From positions 1 to 64,000 of the forward strand of contig NZ_FMWO01000032.1 in assembly GCF_900103035.1 (NCBI RefSeq): 64,000 nt of DNA, given 5' to 3'. The DNA is from Nitrosomonas mobilis (GTDB lineage Bacteria; Pseudomonadota; Gammaproteobacteria; Burkholderiales; Nitrosomonadaceae). The first letter of the stretch is position 1. Every line of letters starts with the position of its first letter. The notes under the pieces are model-generated. The model was given only the letters and a program-made list of their open reading frames with translations, did no database searches and was not told the origin of the DNA. Of the stretch, positions 1-8,801 are shown in pieces. The translations under genes were made by a program, and so were the position numbers.

Positions 1-729
1 ATCTCTTTTGCTCTTTCTGATCGACTCGCCGGACAGATCCAGTTTATGTGCGTTATGCACGAGCCGATCCAGAATGGCATCCGCCAGGATGGGATCGCCG
101 ATTGATTCATGCCAGTCGTCCACCTTCAACTGACTGGTGACGATGGTCGAGCGCTGGTTATAGCGGTCATCCAGTATTTCCAACAAATCGCGCCGCGCGG
201 AATCCGTCAGCATCGCCACGCCCCAATCGTCCAGCAGCAGAACATCGACCTTGGCGAGCTGCGTGATGAATTTCACATAACGCCCGTCGCCATGCGCAAC
301 GGCCAATTCCTCGAACAGACGCGGCACGCGCACATACAGAGACGAATAGCCCAGCCGGCACGCCTGATTGGTCAAAGCACAGGCCAGCCAGGTTTTACCC
401 AGTCCGGTCAGCCCCGTGATCAACACGTTCTGGTGCTCTTTGATCCATGAGCCTGCCAGCAGCCGGTTGAACAAGATTCGATCCAGGCCGCGCGCCACGC
501 GGTAATCGACATCTTCCGGCGTGGCCGCATGTTTCAGCCTGGCGCGGCGCAATCGTGCCGTGGTCTGCATGGATGCGCGTTCGCTGGCCTCGCGTTCGAC
601 CAACAGGCCGAGACGTTCCTCGAACGACATGCGGTCAAGTTCGGGCAATCGCTGCTGTTCGTTCAGCGCCTTTGCCATGCCGAACAGGCGCAGTTGGTTG
701 AGTTGCTGGTAGGTGGGGTGATTCAACAT
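1..729 (-). CDS. istB: IS21 helper ATPase IstB (3' end cut by window edge)
   Basis: IstB is the AAA+ ATPase that helps IstA in IS21 transposition and target choice. The 243 visible residues begin MLNHPTYQQLNQLRLFGMAK, the typical IstB N-terminus, and carry a Walker A motif GLTGLGKTW and a Walker B stretch VLLLDDWG. The frame is open up to base 1, so the last residues are missing. The start ATG (729-727) lies 25 bases after the istA stop, as expected for an istAB operon. No internal damage is seen. Confidence 0.9.
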   Translation of the reverse strand, partial: MLNHPTYQQLNQLRLFGMAKALNEQQRLPELDRMSFEERLGLLVEREASERASMQTTARLRRARLKHAATPEDVDYRVARGLDRILFNRLLAGSWIKEHQNVLITGLTGLGKTWLACALTNQACRLGYSSLYVRVPRLFEELAVAHGDGRYVKFITQLAKVDVLLLDDWGVAMLTDSARRDLLEILDDRYNQRSTIVTSQLKVDDWHESIGDPILADAILDRLVHNAHKLDLSGESIRKSKRD

Positions 730-754
730 GCCGTTTCTCCTTGGTGGGTTGTGG

Positions 755-2293
755 TTAGTGGTAATACTCGGGGCCGCGCACCGTGCTGTGCGTGAGCGGC
801 AAGGTGGTTTGCGCGGCTTCCGTCTGGATTTGTTTATCCAGCCCATTCTTGAGGATGGAGCTGACACTGCGGTAGTTGGCCGCGTTCAGGGCAAGCGCGC
901 GAGTGCAGGCGGCTTCCAACCTCTGATTGCTGTAATCGCGACCCATGCGCAGCACGCCCAGACAGGCGCGGTAACTTTGTTGCGGGTGCTTGCGCTGCCC
1001 CAACATGATCTCCACCGTCGCGCGTGTGTCAGGCCCTACCTTCTGCGCCCAGTCGAGCAGGCGTTTGGCATTCCAACCCGCCACTTGCTGATGCGCCGGT
1101 GTCATATGCGCATCGATGGTGGTGTGCCGCCCTTTGAGCAAACTTCTGGCATGTGCGGCGATGCGGCTGCCGCGATGGAATATTTCAACCGTCGTTGCAG
1201 TGAAGCGCACATCCACTTCCTGACGAGCGAACCGGTACGGCGCCGAGTAATAGTGGCCTGCGATCTCAACGTGATAGTCAATGCCGACACGAGCGATCTT
1301 CCATTCGGCGAATTGGTAGCGATCCGCCGGCAATGCTTTGAGTGCCGGGCAGTCGAACTCGACGAACGCGCGGTGGCGGCAACCGGGCAGTTTCTTGAAT
1401 GGGCGCTGGTTCAAGTCGGCCAGCAATGCCGATATGGCGCGGTTGGCCTCTTCCAGACTGAAGAAATGCTGGTTGCGCAGCCGTGCCAGTATCCAGCGTT
1501 CGACCACCAGCACGCCATTCTCCACCTTGGCCTTGTCGCGCGGACGGCGAGCGCGTGCCGGTAGAACCGTCACGCCATAGTGCGTGGCCAAGTCGCGGTA
1601 AGTCGGGTTCAACTCCGGATCGTAATAGGAGGGATGCTTGACGCCTGACTTGAGGTTGTCTGGCACCAGGATGTCCGGCACGCCCCCGATGAACTCGAAG
1701 GCGCGCACATGGGAGCCGATCCAATCGGGCAGCTGCTGTGTCCAGGTGGCTTCAGCAAAGGTGTAGTTGGATGCGCCGAGTACGGCAACAAAGAGTTGCG
1801 CATACCTGACTTCCCCCGTCAGCCCGTCAATAATCTGCAAGGTCTGCCCGGCATAATCGACGAACAGCTTATCGCCTGGCGTGTGCGTTTGCCGCATGGT
1901 GACCGACAGCTTGCCCACCCATTGCCGGCAGCGTTCGCAGAACCAGCTGTATTGGTAACCGTCAGGGTGTGCCGCTTTATATTCCTGCCACAGCAACTCC
2001 AGCGTAACGCTCTTCTTGCGCATTTCGCGATGCGCCCAGACCCAGTCCGGCTCGGACCGAACAATATCAGAAGGCACAACTGGCGGGAACAGCCGCCGTT
2101 CGAGTGCCAGATCACCCATACCTTCGGGTAGCGGATAGCTCAGGCCAGCGGCCTTGGCACGGCGAAGATAATCGCAAACAGTGGTCGGCGACGCGCCGAT
2201 GGCGCGGGAAATTTCCCGGTTAGAGCGACCGCATTCGAAATGCAGCCGGAGTGTTTCTGTAATTTTGCGCATGGATAACCTGTTGTTGGCCAT
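755..2293 (-). CDS. istA: IS21-family transposase IstA
   Basis: IstA is the DDE-type transposase of IS21 elements. The 512-residue protein starts with a helix-turn-helix region (about residues 1-45, with GASPTTVCDYLRRAK) that should bind the terminal repeats. The catalytic acidic residues of an integrase core are visible as DKLFVDYAG (first Asp), DILVPDNLKSG (second Asp) and PRDKAKVENG (Glu). The length is normal for IstA. The gene reads away from the four terminal repeats at 2363-2454 and is followed directly by istB. It is intact, whereas the second IS21 relic at 4420-4617 is broken. Confidence 0.93.
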   Translation of the reverse strand: MANNRLSMRKITETLRLHFECGRSNREISRAIGASPTTVCDYLRRAKAAGLSYPLPEGMGDLALERRLFPPVVPSDIVRSEPDWVWAHREMRKKSVTLELLWQEYKAAHPDGYQYSWFCERCRQWVGKLSVTMRQTHTPGDKLFVDYAGQTLQIIDGLTGEVRYAQLFVAVLGASNYTFAEATWTQQLPDWIGSHVRAFEFIGGVPDILVPDNLKSGVKHPSYYDPELNPTYRDLATHYGVTVLPARARRPRDKAKVENGVLVVERWILARLRNQHFFSLEEANRAISALLADLNQRPFKKLPGCRHRAFVEFDCPALKALPADRYQFAEWKIARVGIDYHVEIAGHYYSAPYRFARQEVDVRFTATTVEIFHRGSRIAAHARSLLKGRHTTIDAHMTPAHQQVAGWNAKRLLDWAQKVGPDTRATVEIMLGQRKHPQQSYRACLGVLRMGRDYSNQRLEAACTRALALNAANYRSVSSILKNGLDKQIQTEAAQTTLPLTHSTVRGPEYYH

Positions 2294-2362
2294 GTGGTCC
2301 CCCGGAAAAAATCTCCGAGGTTGCCACGGTTATCCCGCGTACCGCTACGTCTCTAATTTCAC

Positions 2363-2454
2363 TGTCCAGTTTGACGTGGAATCAGTGTCCAGTTTGCTCT
2401 GGAATGGCTGTCCAGTTTGCCGTGGAATGCGTGTCCAGGTTGAACCGGAATTCA
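2363..2454. repeat. Four 23-bp direct repeats at the IS21 terminus
   Basis: TGTCCAG occurs at 2363, 2386, 2409 and 2432, exactly 23 bases apart each time, and each copy continues as TTTGNCGTGGAAT or a variant. The outermost copy is the most diverged. Such arrays are the IstA binding sites inside the ends of IS21-family elements. A 13-base piece of the same motif (GAATCAGTGTCCA) recurs alone at 47745. Confidence 0.85.
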
Positions 2455-2670
2455 ATAATTAATTGTTACATAGCCTTATAAAACTATCTTTAGAAGTGTC
2501 CTATTGTATTAAACCATTTCACCTTCGACATCGGCAGCTTCTGAAATGAGCGCATCAGCAATGGTGCGCTCGCTAGATTACTGGTAGTATTGACAATAAC
2601 CAATTGAAAATTAACATGATATTCAACAGCTCAAGATGATGGGGGTTACGTAGAAATCCTGCTGATCGGC

Positions 2671-3861
2671 TTGCTGGTGATCTCCGGGCTGATACTCGGC
2701 GTACTGGGCAGCCACCTCTTTCATGTGCCCCGCGTGGTTGGGTATATACTCGCAGGCGTACTGTTTGCGCCAGATTTTCTGGGCGGCCCGTTAGGGGCTG
2801 AAGCCACCGAATGGACCCAATCGGTTGTTGCCGTTACCCTCGGAATCATCGCTTACCTGATCGGCGGCGCTGCCACCGTTGCGCAGTTGCGCCAACTCGG
2901 CTGGATGATCGTCAGCGCCACACTGGGCAAGGTCAGCGGTAGCTTTGTGGCCGTGTTGGTGGGCTTTACGCTATTGGGCACAACCGTAGCCGATGTGCCT
3001 GCCTGGACGCTGGCCTTGCTGCTTGCCGCGATTGCGACCACCACCGCTCCCGGCGCTATTATGGCCATAATTCACCAATATCGGGCCCGCGGCCCACTCA
3101 CCACCGCGTTGCTGGTCATGGTCGCGCTTGACGATGCGCTGGCGCTGGTGATTTTCTCACTAGTACTGGCAGCTATTGAAAGCACCGGCTTCGCCGACGC
3201 GATTCCAGTCGTTATCTGGGAAATCGTTGCGGCAATCGGCCTGGGCATGGCTGGCGGCTATGTGTTAGAGCGCGGCGCTCGCTACCTGCCAGAACAGGAG
3301 TTAAAGCTGGCGGCCCTGCTGGGTGTCATCATCCTGCTCACCGGGCTGGCTAACGCCTGGCATTTTTCACCGTTGCTAGCTGCGACGGTGCTTGGCTTTT
3401 CCGCCCGAATGTTCGCTGGCAAGCATCCCGAGCCTTTATTCCGGCCACTTGAGCAGCTTCAGGAAGTGGTATATGTGCTGTTCTTCACTCTCGCCGGGTT
3501 GCATTTCGCGCCTGCGGTGGTGTCCAGTCATGCAGGACTGATTGTATTGTATTTTCTGCTCAGAGCGGGCGGGCAAATTATCGGTGCGATGATCGGCGCG
3601 CAACTCGCTGGTGCGCCACGAGTGATCAGCCATAATGTGGGTCTGATTATGCTGCCTCAGGGTGGTGTGGCCATCGGCATGGCACTGATGCTCACCGGAG
3701 TGCCAAGCCTTGAGGATTCCGCGCTGCTGATCATTAATATCGTCACCGCCACCACGTTGCTGACCGAAACCTTTGGTGCAGTGGCCACACGCTTTGGGCT
3801 GTCGCGGGCAGGTGAACTCGGTCAGCTTGCTAAAACCACCAAGATGAAGGAGTCGACATGA
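2671..3861 (+). CDS. Cation:proton antiporter (CPA2/Kef-type membrane domain)
   Basis: This 396-residue, very hydrophobic protein resembles the membrane domain of the CPA2 monovalent cation:proton antiporters (KefB/NapA-like) and should exchange Na+ or K+ for protons across the inner membrane. It has about a dozen predicted membrane segments and lacks the C-terminal RCK/TrkA-N domain of true Kef channels. The start is uncertain: the frame is open from a stop at 2617 and contains no ATG; TTG at 2671 is the best candidate, although the preceding codons (VEILLIG) also read like protein, so the natural start may have been lost. The stop overlaps the next gene by four bases, so the CBS protein is probably its regulatory partner. 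Confidence 0.8.
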   Translation: MLVISGLILGVLGSHLFHVPRVVGYILAGVLFAPDFLGGPLGAEATEWTQSVVAVTLGIIAYLIGGAATVAQLRQLGWMIVSATLGKVSGSFVAVLVGFTLLGTTVADVPAWTLALLLAAIATTTAPGAIMAIIHQYRARGPLTTALLVMVALDDALALVIFSLVLAAIESTGFADAIPVVIWEIVAAIGLGMAGGYVLERGARYLPEQELKLAALLGVIILLTGLANAWHFSPLLAATVLGFSARMFAGKHPEPLFRPLEQLQEVVYVLFFTLAGLHFAPAVVSSHAGLIVLYFLLRAGGQIIGAMIGAQLAGAPRVISHNVGLIMLPQGGVAIGMALMLTGVPSLEDSALLIINIVTATTLLTETFGAVATRFGLSRAGELGQLAKTTKMKEST

Positions 3862-4319
3862 AGACCAGCGAATGGCTCAAAGCTCATCCGGCCAAGGCAT
3901 TGACCGTCACTGGCGACTGCAGTCTTAAGCACGCCGCACGCTTGCTGCTGGACGACCCCGAAGGACGCGATCTGTTTGTTCTAGACACCGAAGGGAAAGT
4001 CCGCGGGCACTTGGGCTTCTGGCACGTGGCGACCCTTCTGTTGGCCAAGCTGCACCCCACACTCAGCCTGCGTGAACTGATCGAGCGGATCACTATAGGC
4101 ACCGTTGCCGACCATATGGACGATCAGGTGATGTGTGCCGGAACCGATGAGGATATCGACGACATTCTGTATCAGCATGACCTGTTCCAGCAGCACCTGG
4201 ACCGTCGTGTTGAAGACATCCCGGTTGTCGACGGGCAGCACCGTCTGCTAGGGGTGATTCGTTTATCCGATTTATTACGCGAGGCCATCAGTACCGATAA
4301 CGGCACTCTCACCGATTAG
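3858..4319 (+). CDS. CBS-domain protein coupled to the antiporter
   Basis: A 153-residue soluble protein with two CBS repeats: an N-terminal one including DLFVLDTEGKVRGHLGFWHV and a C-terminal one ending in IPVVDGQHRLLGVIRLSDLL. CBS pairs bind adenine nucleotides and often gate transporters. Its ATG lies inside the end of the antiporter gene (ATGA overlap), so translation is probably coupled. The inferred role is a detached sensor of the antiporter. The middle segment between the repeats (about residues 55-100) is helical and acidic. Confidence 0.78.
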   Translation: MKTSEWLKAHPAKALTVTGDCSLKHAARLLLDDPEGRDLFVLDTEGKVRGHLGFWHVATLLLAKLHPTLSLRELIERITIGTVADHMDDQVMCAGTDEDIDDILYQHDLFQQHLDRRVEDIPVVDGQHRLLGVIRLSDLLREAISTDNGTLTD

Positions 4320-4419
4320 TCCGAGAGTAGCCCGTCTTTCATACACGTCTTCATGTTTGACGCTACGCGAGAGATATAATACTTTTCTCTTGGTTTTAGT
4401 GCGGTAAGAACAGAAATTT

Positions 4420-4617
4420 TTAGCATAAAACCGTAGCTTTGAGTGTTTCTCGCCCACGATGGATCGTGGTGAAGTCCGCCTGCATTTGCTGGCCAGGTGC
4501 GGTTTCGAAACGTACCACTGGATCTGGCTTTACTCGTGGTTTCAAACAAGCCATACAGCTGCTCAACATCCGTATCTTGCCCTGATAACCCTGTGCCAGT
4601 ATCTCCTGTGTTAACAA
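4420..4617 (-). pseudogene. IS21-family istA fragment, second subfamily
   Basis: A 65-codon stretch reads LTQEILAQGYQGKIRMLSSC and then RFETAPGQQMQADFTTIHRG, which matches the part of IstA just before and at the first catalytic Asp (usual form ETxPGxQxQxDW). The frame hits a stop right after KATVLC, and the rest of the core is missing or scrambled in other frames down to about 4320. It differs clearly from the istA at 755-2293, so it is a relic of another IS21 subfamily. Confidence 0.75.
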
Positions 4618-4656
4618 TAGCAGTCCCCTCGTAGAAAAAATGACCAGCTTAATTCA

Positions 4657-4680
4657 GGGGGGGGCAATTTTTAATTGCCG
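4657..4680. repeat. IS21-like terminal repeat remnant
   Basis: A G-run followed by CAATTTTTAATTGCCG lies about 40 bases outside the istA fragment, in the position of its terminal repeat. Two related copies occur without any transposase at 18405-18460, supporting the reading as an insertion-sequence end. The rest of 4618-4795 shows nothing else. Confidence 0.5.
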
Positions 4681-4795
4681 TTAGGAGACATTTTTAAATC
4701 GTATCGCCAAATGTATCAACAGTGCGATACAAGTAAGCCCATTTACCCTTAGCCAAGGAAGGTGAGTAATTGATAACCTATCGCTTGTGCTCGGA

Positions 4796-5404
4796 CTAGT
4801 GTATCAGCCCTTCCTTCTGCATGGCTTCTGTGACCGCTGGGCGCTCAGCGACTCGGGTCATATAATCCATGAGTGTCGGCCACTTGCTCATATCAACCTT
4901 GTGAAACCTGGTCCAACTCAGTGCCGTAAACAGGTACGCATCCGCAATGGTGAATGAGTCACCCAGCAAATACTGCTTGTCATCAAGCTGCTCGGCCAAA
5001 GAATCACAGCGCTTGGCAAAGACGGCAAGCTGAGAATCCTTCCACTCTGGCGTAATTCTCGGATTAAAAAGTGCGCCCAGTGTTTTGTGAATCTCCGTTG
5101 CGATGAAATTTAGCCATTCCATCAACCGATAACGCTCCATGCTGCCCAACTTTGGCGCTAATTTAGAATTCGGTTTTTCATCGGCGATGTACTGCAACAG
5201 CACGGCGACTTCGCTCAGAATCTCTCCGTTGTCGAGCTTAAGGGTTGGTACATAGCCATTTGGATTCACCTTGGTGTAGTCTTCGCCGTTTTCGGTCTGC
5301 TTACTGGCGAGATCGACTTTCTCCAGTTCAAAGCTAAGACCTGCTTCGCGCAGCGCGATGTGAGGAGCCAGAGAGCAGGCGCCCGGTGCATAATATAATT
5401 TCAT
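4796..5404 (-). CDS. Glutathione S-transferase, beta-like
   Basis: A 202-residue cytosolic protein starting MKLYYAPGACSLAPHIALRE. The N-terminal thioredoxin-like half carries the Cys-Ser pair (GACSLA) seen in bacterial beta-class enzymes and the cis-Pro/SNAIL-like region NGYVPTLKLDNGEILSEVAV; the C-terminal half is the helical domain with SFTIADAYLF. It should conjugate or exchange glutathione on electrophiles or disulfides. An upstream in-frame ATG (5416) exists, but GAGGA lies 6 bases before the ATG at 5404, which favours the shorter form. It is monocistronic, between insertion-sequence relics. Confidence 0.88.
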   Translation of the reverse strand: MKLYYAPGACSLAPHIALREAGLSFELEKVDLASKQTENGEDYTKVNPNGYVPTLKLDNGEILSEVAVLLQYIADEKPNSKLAPKLGSMERYRLMEWLNFIATEIHKTLGALFNPRITPEWKDSQLAVFAKRCDSLAEQLDDKQYLLGDSFTIADAYLFTALSWTRFHKVDMSKWPTLMDYMTRVAERPAVTEAMQKEGLIH

Positions 5405-5596
5405 ACTAGTCCTCATCAGTCTGGATTGTGATTGACTCGCAGCTCTGAGTTCTGTCGCATTAAGCGCAAAAACGTATATTTCAGATGAGCTGAAATGTCA
5501 TCATTTTAAGTTAGGCGTTCTTGAATAAATCGGGGCTGGCAGCGAAAATATAACCTGTCAGGCGTAATGCTGAGAATTTTGCCTGCAGAGAAACCA

Positions 5597-5735
5597 ATGC
5601 CCTATAAAAACAACAAAAGCCGTCGTCATAAGATCGAAAAATCTCGCTATAAAATGACGAACTGGCACGAGTATAACAACGGATTGCGGCGACTGGGTGA
5701 TATCACGATTTGGTTTGTGGAGGCGGCAATTGCTA
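5597..5735 (+). pseudogene. IS5-family transposase, N-terminal fragment
   Basis: The reading MPYKNNKSRRHKIEKSRYKM, followed by TNWHEYNNGLRRLGDITIWF, is the characteristic N-terminus of an IS5-group transposase. Homology stops at about 5735 and no catalytic domain follows; the next 80 bases lead into an IS200-type relic. It is a 5' stub, probably cut by the second insertion or a later deletion. Confidence 0.75.
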
Positions 5736-5816
5736 GTAGCGCCCGATTTGCGGCAAGCCGCAGGAATATTCTGATCTCGCCGACCAACATGGACGCATTG
5801 CCTGGCAATAGAAGAC

Positions 5817-6088
5817 AGGGTGTATGTGAGTAAGGATCATGTGCATATACCGATGAGTTGTCCTCTGAAGATGGCGCCGAGCGAGATCATGAAGCGGATA
5901 AAAGGACGGACATCGAGCTATCTGGTTAAAGAGTTTCTTCACCTGAAGAAGTATTGGGGAAGGCGTTTTTGGGCGCGAGGGTGCTTTTACGCGACTGTAG
6001 GTTAGATGACAGGGATATGATCAAACAATACCTGGAGCATGATTTTGAACCAAATCCAAACGATATTTTTAAAATTGAGCCGGAATAA
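5817..6088 (+). pseudogene. IS200/IS605-family TnpA, broken C-terminal part
   Basis: The reading VSKDHVHIPMSCPLKMAPSE, then IMKRIKGRTSSYLVKEF and YWGRRFWARGCFYATVG, is the Y1 (HUH) transposase TnpA. The HUH-type motif appears as DHVHI. A stop (TAG where CAG is expected) follows ATVG, and a small indel shifts the frame before the conserved tail IKQYLEHDFEPNPND. The N-terminal half is missing. The right-end hairpin is still present at 6135-6154. Confidence 0.8.
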
Positions 6089-6090
6089 AA

Positions 6091-6154
6091 ACGCGTCGTT
6101 TAGTCGACGCGTATCCAGGCTTTCAGTCCGTAACCCACCGGCTAAAGTCGGTGG
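6091..6154. repeat. Two hairpins at the IS200/IS605 right end
   Basis: ACGCGTCG (6091-6098) pairs with CGACGCGT (6105-6112) across a 6-base loop. CCACCG (6135-6140) pairs with CGGTGG (6149-6154) around GCTAAAGT. The second, with its GCTAAAG core, is the typical subterminal hairpin that TnpA recognises at the right end of these elements. Confidence 0.65.
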
Positions 6155-6192
6155 CTGTTTATTCAGCGAGGCTGACCCGTATACCTAGAGCC

Positions 6193-6612
6193 TTACTTCA
6201 ATATTTCGATAGCAAGCCGGTGGTATCTGTGTACAAACTTAAAGGGCACACGTCGGATAACATTCATAGCGCGATCAGACGTGAGTTTGTCGGGAGCATA
6301 AATCACAAGAAAGGATCCACCCTTCTTTGCTGCTTCCAAATGAATTTTAATGGCTTCATCAGCCCAACCTAAGCGTGGAAGAAAGCCCGTATTTGCGTCG
6401 AGATTTTCCGTTGCGACTTCTGTCACTTCTTCGCATGGGAAATAAACACAGTCGTCTGGCTCATACCCGCCAGTCTTCATGTCCTGCTCTACCTTTTGTG
6501 CGTCTTCATGGTTCTGGAATGCAGCGACCAGATAGCCGACGGGATAAAAAAGACCAAAACTTGTCGGATATTTCGGTTTCTCATTCGTGTTAGTTGCATT
6601 CTGATCCGTCAT
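6193..6612 (-). CDS. Conserved hypothetical protein, general-stress-like
   Basis: A 139-residue soluble protein of unknown function. After a polar N-terminus it has FGLFYPVGYLVAAFQNHEDA, which resembles the start of the small alpha/beta domain of general-stress proteins that begin with a V-x-A-x-F strand followed by an A-x-x-A-V/K helix. A second strand-helix unit ends with GSFLVIYAPDKLTSDRAMNV. The start at 6612 is chosen because AAAGGAGAT precedes that ATG; an upstream ATG (6669) has no ribosome binding site. It stands alone and no motif gives a catalytic role. Confidence 0.7.
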   Translation of the reverse strand: MTDQNATNTNEKPKYPTSFGLFYPVGYLVAAFQNHEDAQKVEQDMKTGGYEPDDCVYFPCEEVTEVATENLDANTGFLPRLGWADEAIKIHLEAAKKGGSFLVIYAPDKLTSDRAMNVIRRVPFKFVHRYHRLAIEILK

Positions 6613-6992
6613 ACCATCTCCTTTGTTTTGATTAAACCTTAGCCATAACACATTTAGCGCAATACACAACCCTATGTGACGAATTCGAGAGACAAAAAAC
6701 CTGTTTTTTTTGTGATGCTTGTCGAAAAAATCCAGTCAGAAGCTTTTCTATGCCAATCGCTGCACAGCATTTCACTCGCGCTGCTTAAAAAGCAGACAGC
6801 TCTCTCGTAAAAAAAATGAGGTTTTCTGGCAAACACTAAATAGATGTACAGCTGCACCATGCGCCATCCATCGCACGAGGGATAGCTCCGCACCGCTTAC
6901 AGAAAAAGGCTATCAGTTCCCATGGGCGCAGTTGGTGCAATGTAAGCCCCGCGCTGAGTCTTGGTCAAATAAACTCCCTTTCGATCTCGGCT
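6613..6992. other. Intergenic stretch without recognisable feature
   Basis: About 380 bases between the start of the stress-like gene and the stop of the alcohol dehydrogenase gene. Short open frames exist on both strands, but none has a ribosome binding site or a recognisable product. No repeat shared with the rest of the window was seen. Confidence 0.5.
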
Positions 6993-8048
6993 TTAACTAT
7001 TATCAACAATAATTTTTAGCGCTTTTTCTTTACTCGCATTACTGAACACCTCATAGGCGCGCATAAAATCGCTAAATGGGAAGCGATGGGTGATCAGCTC
7101 TGCCGGTTTTAATTTACCCGATTCAAGGGTCTTCATCAGCATTGGTGTGGTATTGGTATTCACTAAACCAGTGGTTAACGTAATGTTCTTAATCCATAGC
7201 TCCTGTAGCTGCAAATCCACACTGGTACCGTGTACGCCCACATTAGCAATATGCCCGCCAGGTCGTACCACATTTTGGCAAATATCAAAGGTTTCCGGGA
7301 TACCCACCGCTTCAATGACGACATCAACACCGTCTTTAGTCATCGTCATCAACTCGGCTGCGGCATCACTTTTGGCGCTGTTAATCACATCTGTTGCACC
7401 AAATTTCTTCGCCATGGCCAGGCGTGAATCATCCACATCCACCATTACTAATCGCGCGGGTGAGTAAAACTGCGCCGTTAACAATGCCGCCATTCCAATG
7501 GGGCCTGAGCCAATAATCGCCACGGTATCACCAGGTTTCACTGCGCCATACAGCACACCGATTTCGAAACCGGTCGGCAAAATATCACTAAGCATCACCA
7601 GTGCTTCTTCATCTACGCCTTTAGGGACATGATACAGGCTGTTATCAGCATGTGGGGTGCGTACATATTCTGCCTGAGTACCATCAATTAAGTGCCCCAG
7701 AATCCATCCACCATCCTCACAATGTGCAAAAAGCTGCTGTTTACAATAAGCACATTTACCACAAGAGGTGACGCAAGAAATCAGCACGCGGTCGCCTTTC
7801 TTAAAGCGACTCACTGCGCTACCGACTTCTTCAACAATACCTACTCCTTCGTGACCCAAAATACGCCCCGATGTCACTGCTGGGACATCTCCTTTAAGAA
7901 TATGCAGATCTGTTCCGCAAATAGTGGTTTTAACGATTTTTACAACCGCATCGGTCGGTTGCAAGATTTCTGGTGTGGGCACGCTTTTCAATGATTTAAC
8001 ACCCGGTCCACCGTAAACAATGGCTTGCATTTGCTTTGGCGTAGTCAT
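6993..8048 (-). CDS. Zinc-dependent alcohol dehydrogenase
   Basis: A 351-residue medium-chain dehydrogenase that should oxidise an alcohol, or reduce an aldehyde or ketone, with NAD(P)(H). Catalytic zinc ligands are Cys44 (ICGTDLH), His66 and Glu67 (GHEGVG). The structural zinc site is complete (Cys96, Cys99, Cys102, Cys110 in SCGKCAYCKQQLFAHC), and a Rossmann motif GSGPIG lies near residue 180. GAGG stands 6 bases before the ATG. The closest types are class III-like bacterial secondary alcohol dehydrogenases. It is monocistronic, with insertion-sequence relics upstream, so local context does not point to a substrate. Confidence 0.9.
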   Translation of the reverse strand: MTTPKQMQAIVYGGPGVKSLKSVPTPEILQPTDAVVKIVKTTICGTDLHILKGDVPAVTSGRILGHEGVGIVEEVGSAVSRFKKGDRVLISCVTSCGKCAYCKQQLFAHCEDGGWILGHLIDGTQAEYVRTPHADNSLYHVPKGVDEEALVMLSDILPTGFEIGVLYGAVKPGDTVAIIGSGPIGMAALLTAQFYSPARLVMVDVDDSRLAMAKKFGATDVINSAKSDAAAELMTMTKDGVDVVIEAVGIPETFDICQNVVRPGGHIANVGVHGTSVDLQLQELWIKNITLTTGLVNTNTTPMLMKTLESGKLKPAELITHRFPFSDFMRAYEVFSNASKEKALKIIVDNS

Positions 8049-8204
8049 GCTGCACCTCCTCGTTGTAGGCGTTCAAAAATAACGCTCTCTATGGTACTAC
8101 AGCGTAGCTGGACAAATCGGACATAGCGTCGAGAATATGTGTACACCGGACTGGCACGCACTGGTTCAAAGTCATGAGAATTGTAGCCAGTACTAGCAGA
8201 TCGA

Positions 8205-8408
8205 CTATGCGCCCAGCAGTCTTTTCGCCAATACTGATTGCCTGTCACGATACCCGTCAGCAATCAGATAGATGATGACTTGGCTGCCTATGATGCGGTA
8301 AATCACGCGGTACGGCTGGCGGTATTCTTTGATGCCAAGGCTGACCAGTTCCTTCGAGTAGCTGCCGCGTTCCGGGAATTTTGACAAGCTCTCACAACGT
8401 TCATCAAC
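8205..8408 (-). pseudogene. ParE/RelE-type toxin, N-terminally truncated
   Basis: The reading LSKFPERGSYSKELVSLGIK, then YRQPYRVIYRIIGSQVIIYL and ADGYRDRQSVLAKRLLGA, matches the C-terminal two thirds of a ParE/RelE-superfamily mRNase or gyrase toxin, with the typical Y-R-V-I-Y strand and a D-x-x-R-D-x-Q tail. An in-frame stop precedes it and no start codon with a ribosome binding site is available. The N-terminal helices and any antitoxin gene are missing, so this is probably a dead remnant. Confidence 0.65.
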
Positions 8409-8450
8409 TCATCCTACTCAGCGAGTTGTATTAAAGAGCATCTATTTATA

Positions 8451-8606
8451 CCTTGGTTGTATCTGAGAGGGGTTTCAACAGGAGATTTCACAGAGACCTT
8501 AAAACACCTGCTGGGAACAGACGCGCCTGGATTATCGCCTGCGACAATCAGCCGCTTGAAGCAGGACTGGGAACAGGATTATCAAAACTGGACTCGCCGC
8601 GATCTG
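8451..8606 (+). pseudogene. IS256-family transposase fragment
   Basis: About 52 codons read PWLYLRGVSTGDFTETLKHL, then LGTDAPGLSPATISRLKQ and a tail ending TRRDL, the conserved N-terminal region of IS256 (mutator-type) transposases. It has neither a start nor the catalytic core. The same segment occurs in the other IS256 relic at 54183, in slightly different sequence, so two related copies once existed. Nothing recognisable was found in 8607-8801. Confidence 0.75.
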
Positions 8607-8801
8607 AGAACCTGTTCAAAGTCTTTTTAGCAGGGTTACTAGAAATGCCAAGCGAATGAACTGTAAGCTGGTATTGAGCAATCGCTCGCAGTTTTTATAG
8701 AAAGCCTATCCAATTTGAAACTGGTATGGCAAAACTAAAAAAGATCCTGATTAGCAACGAACGTCAGCCATTCGAATAGAGTGCAAGGGCTGCGGAGTGG
8801 T

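Larger units (their letters stand above)
1..2454 (-). mobile_element. IS21-family insertion sequence, left end outside window
   Basis: The element is read on the minus strand: istA then istB, 25 bases apart, with multiple terminal repeats beyond the istA start. Two genes in the order istA-istB with repeated transposase-binding sites are the hallmark of IS21. Both reading frames visible here are open, so this copy may still be functional, unlike nearly every other insertion sequence in the window. The istB-side end lies outside the window. The istA-side end is placed at about 2454, where a terminal CA (TG on the other strand) follows the last repeat; no target duplication can be checked. Confidence 0.85.

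Noticed and set aside
755-1564. Long plus-strand frames (up to 278 codons) opposite istA
   Set aside because: They are shadows of the istA coding sequence, with no ribosome binding site and no recognisable product.
8045-8263. Minus-strand 72-codon frame overlapping the alcohol dehydrogenase start and the toxin remnant
   Set aside because: No homology and no ribosome binding site; it runs through two other features in a different frame.
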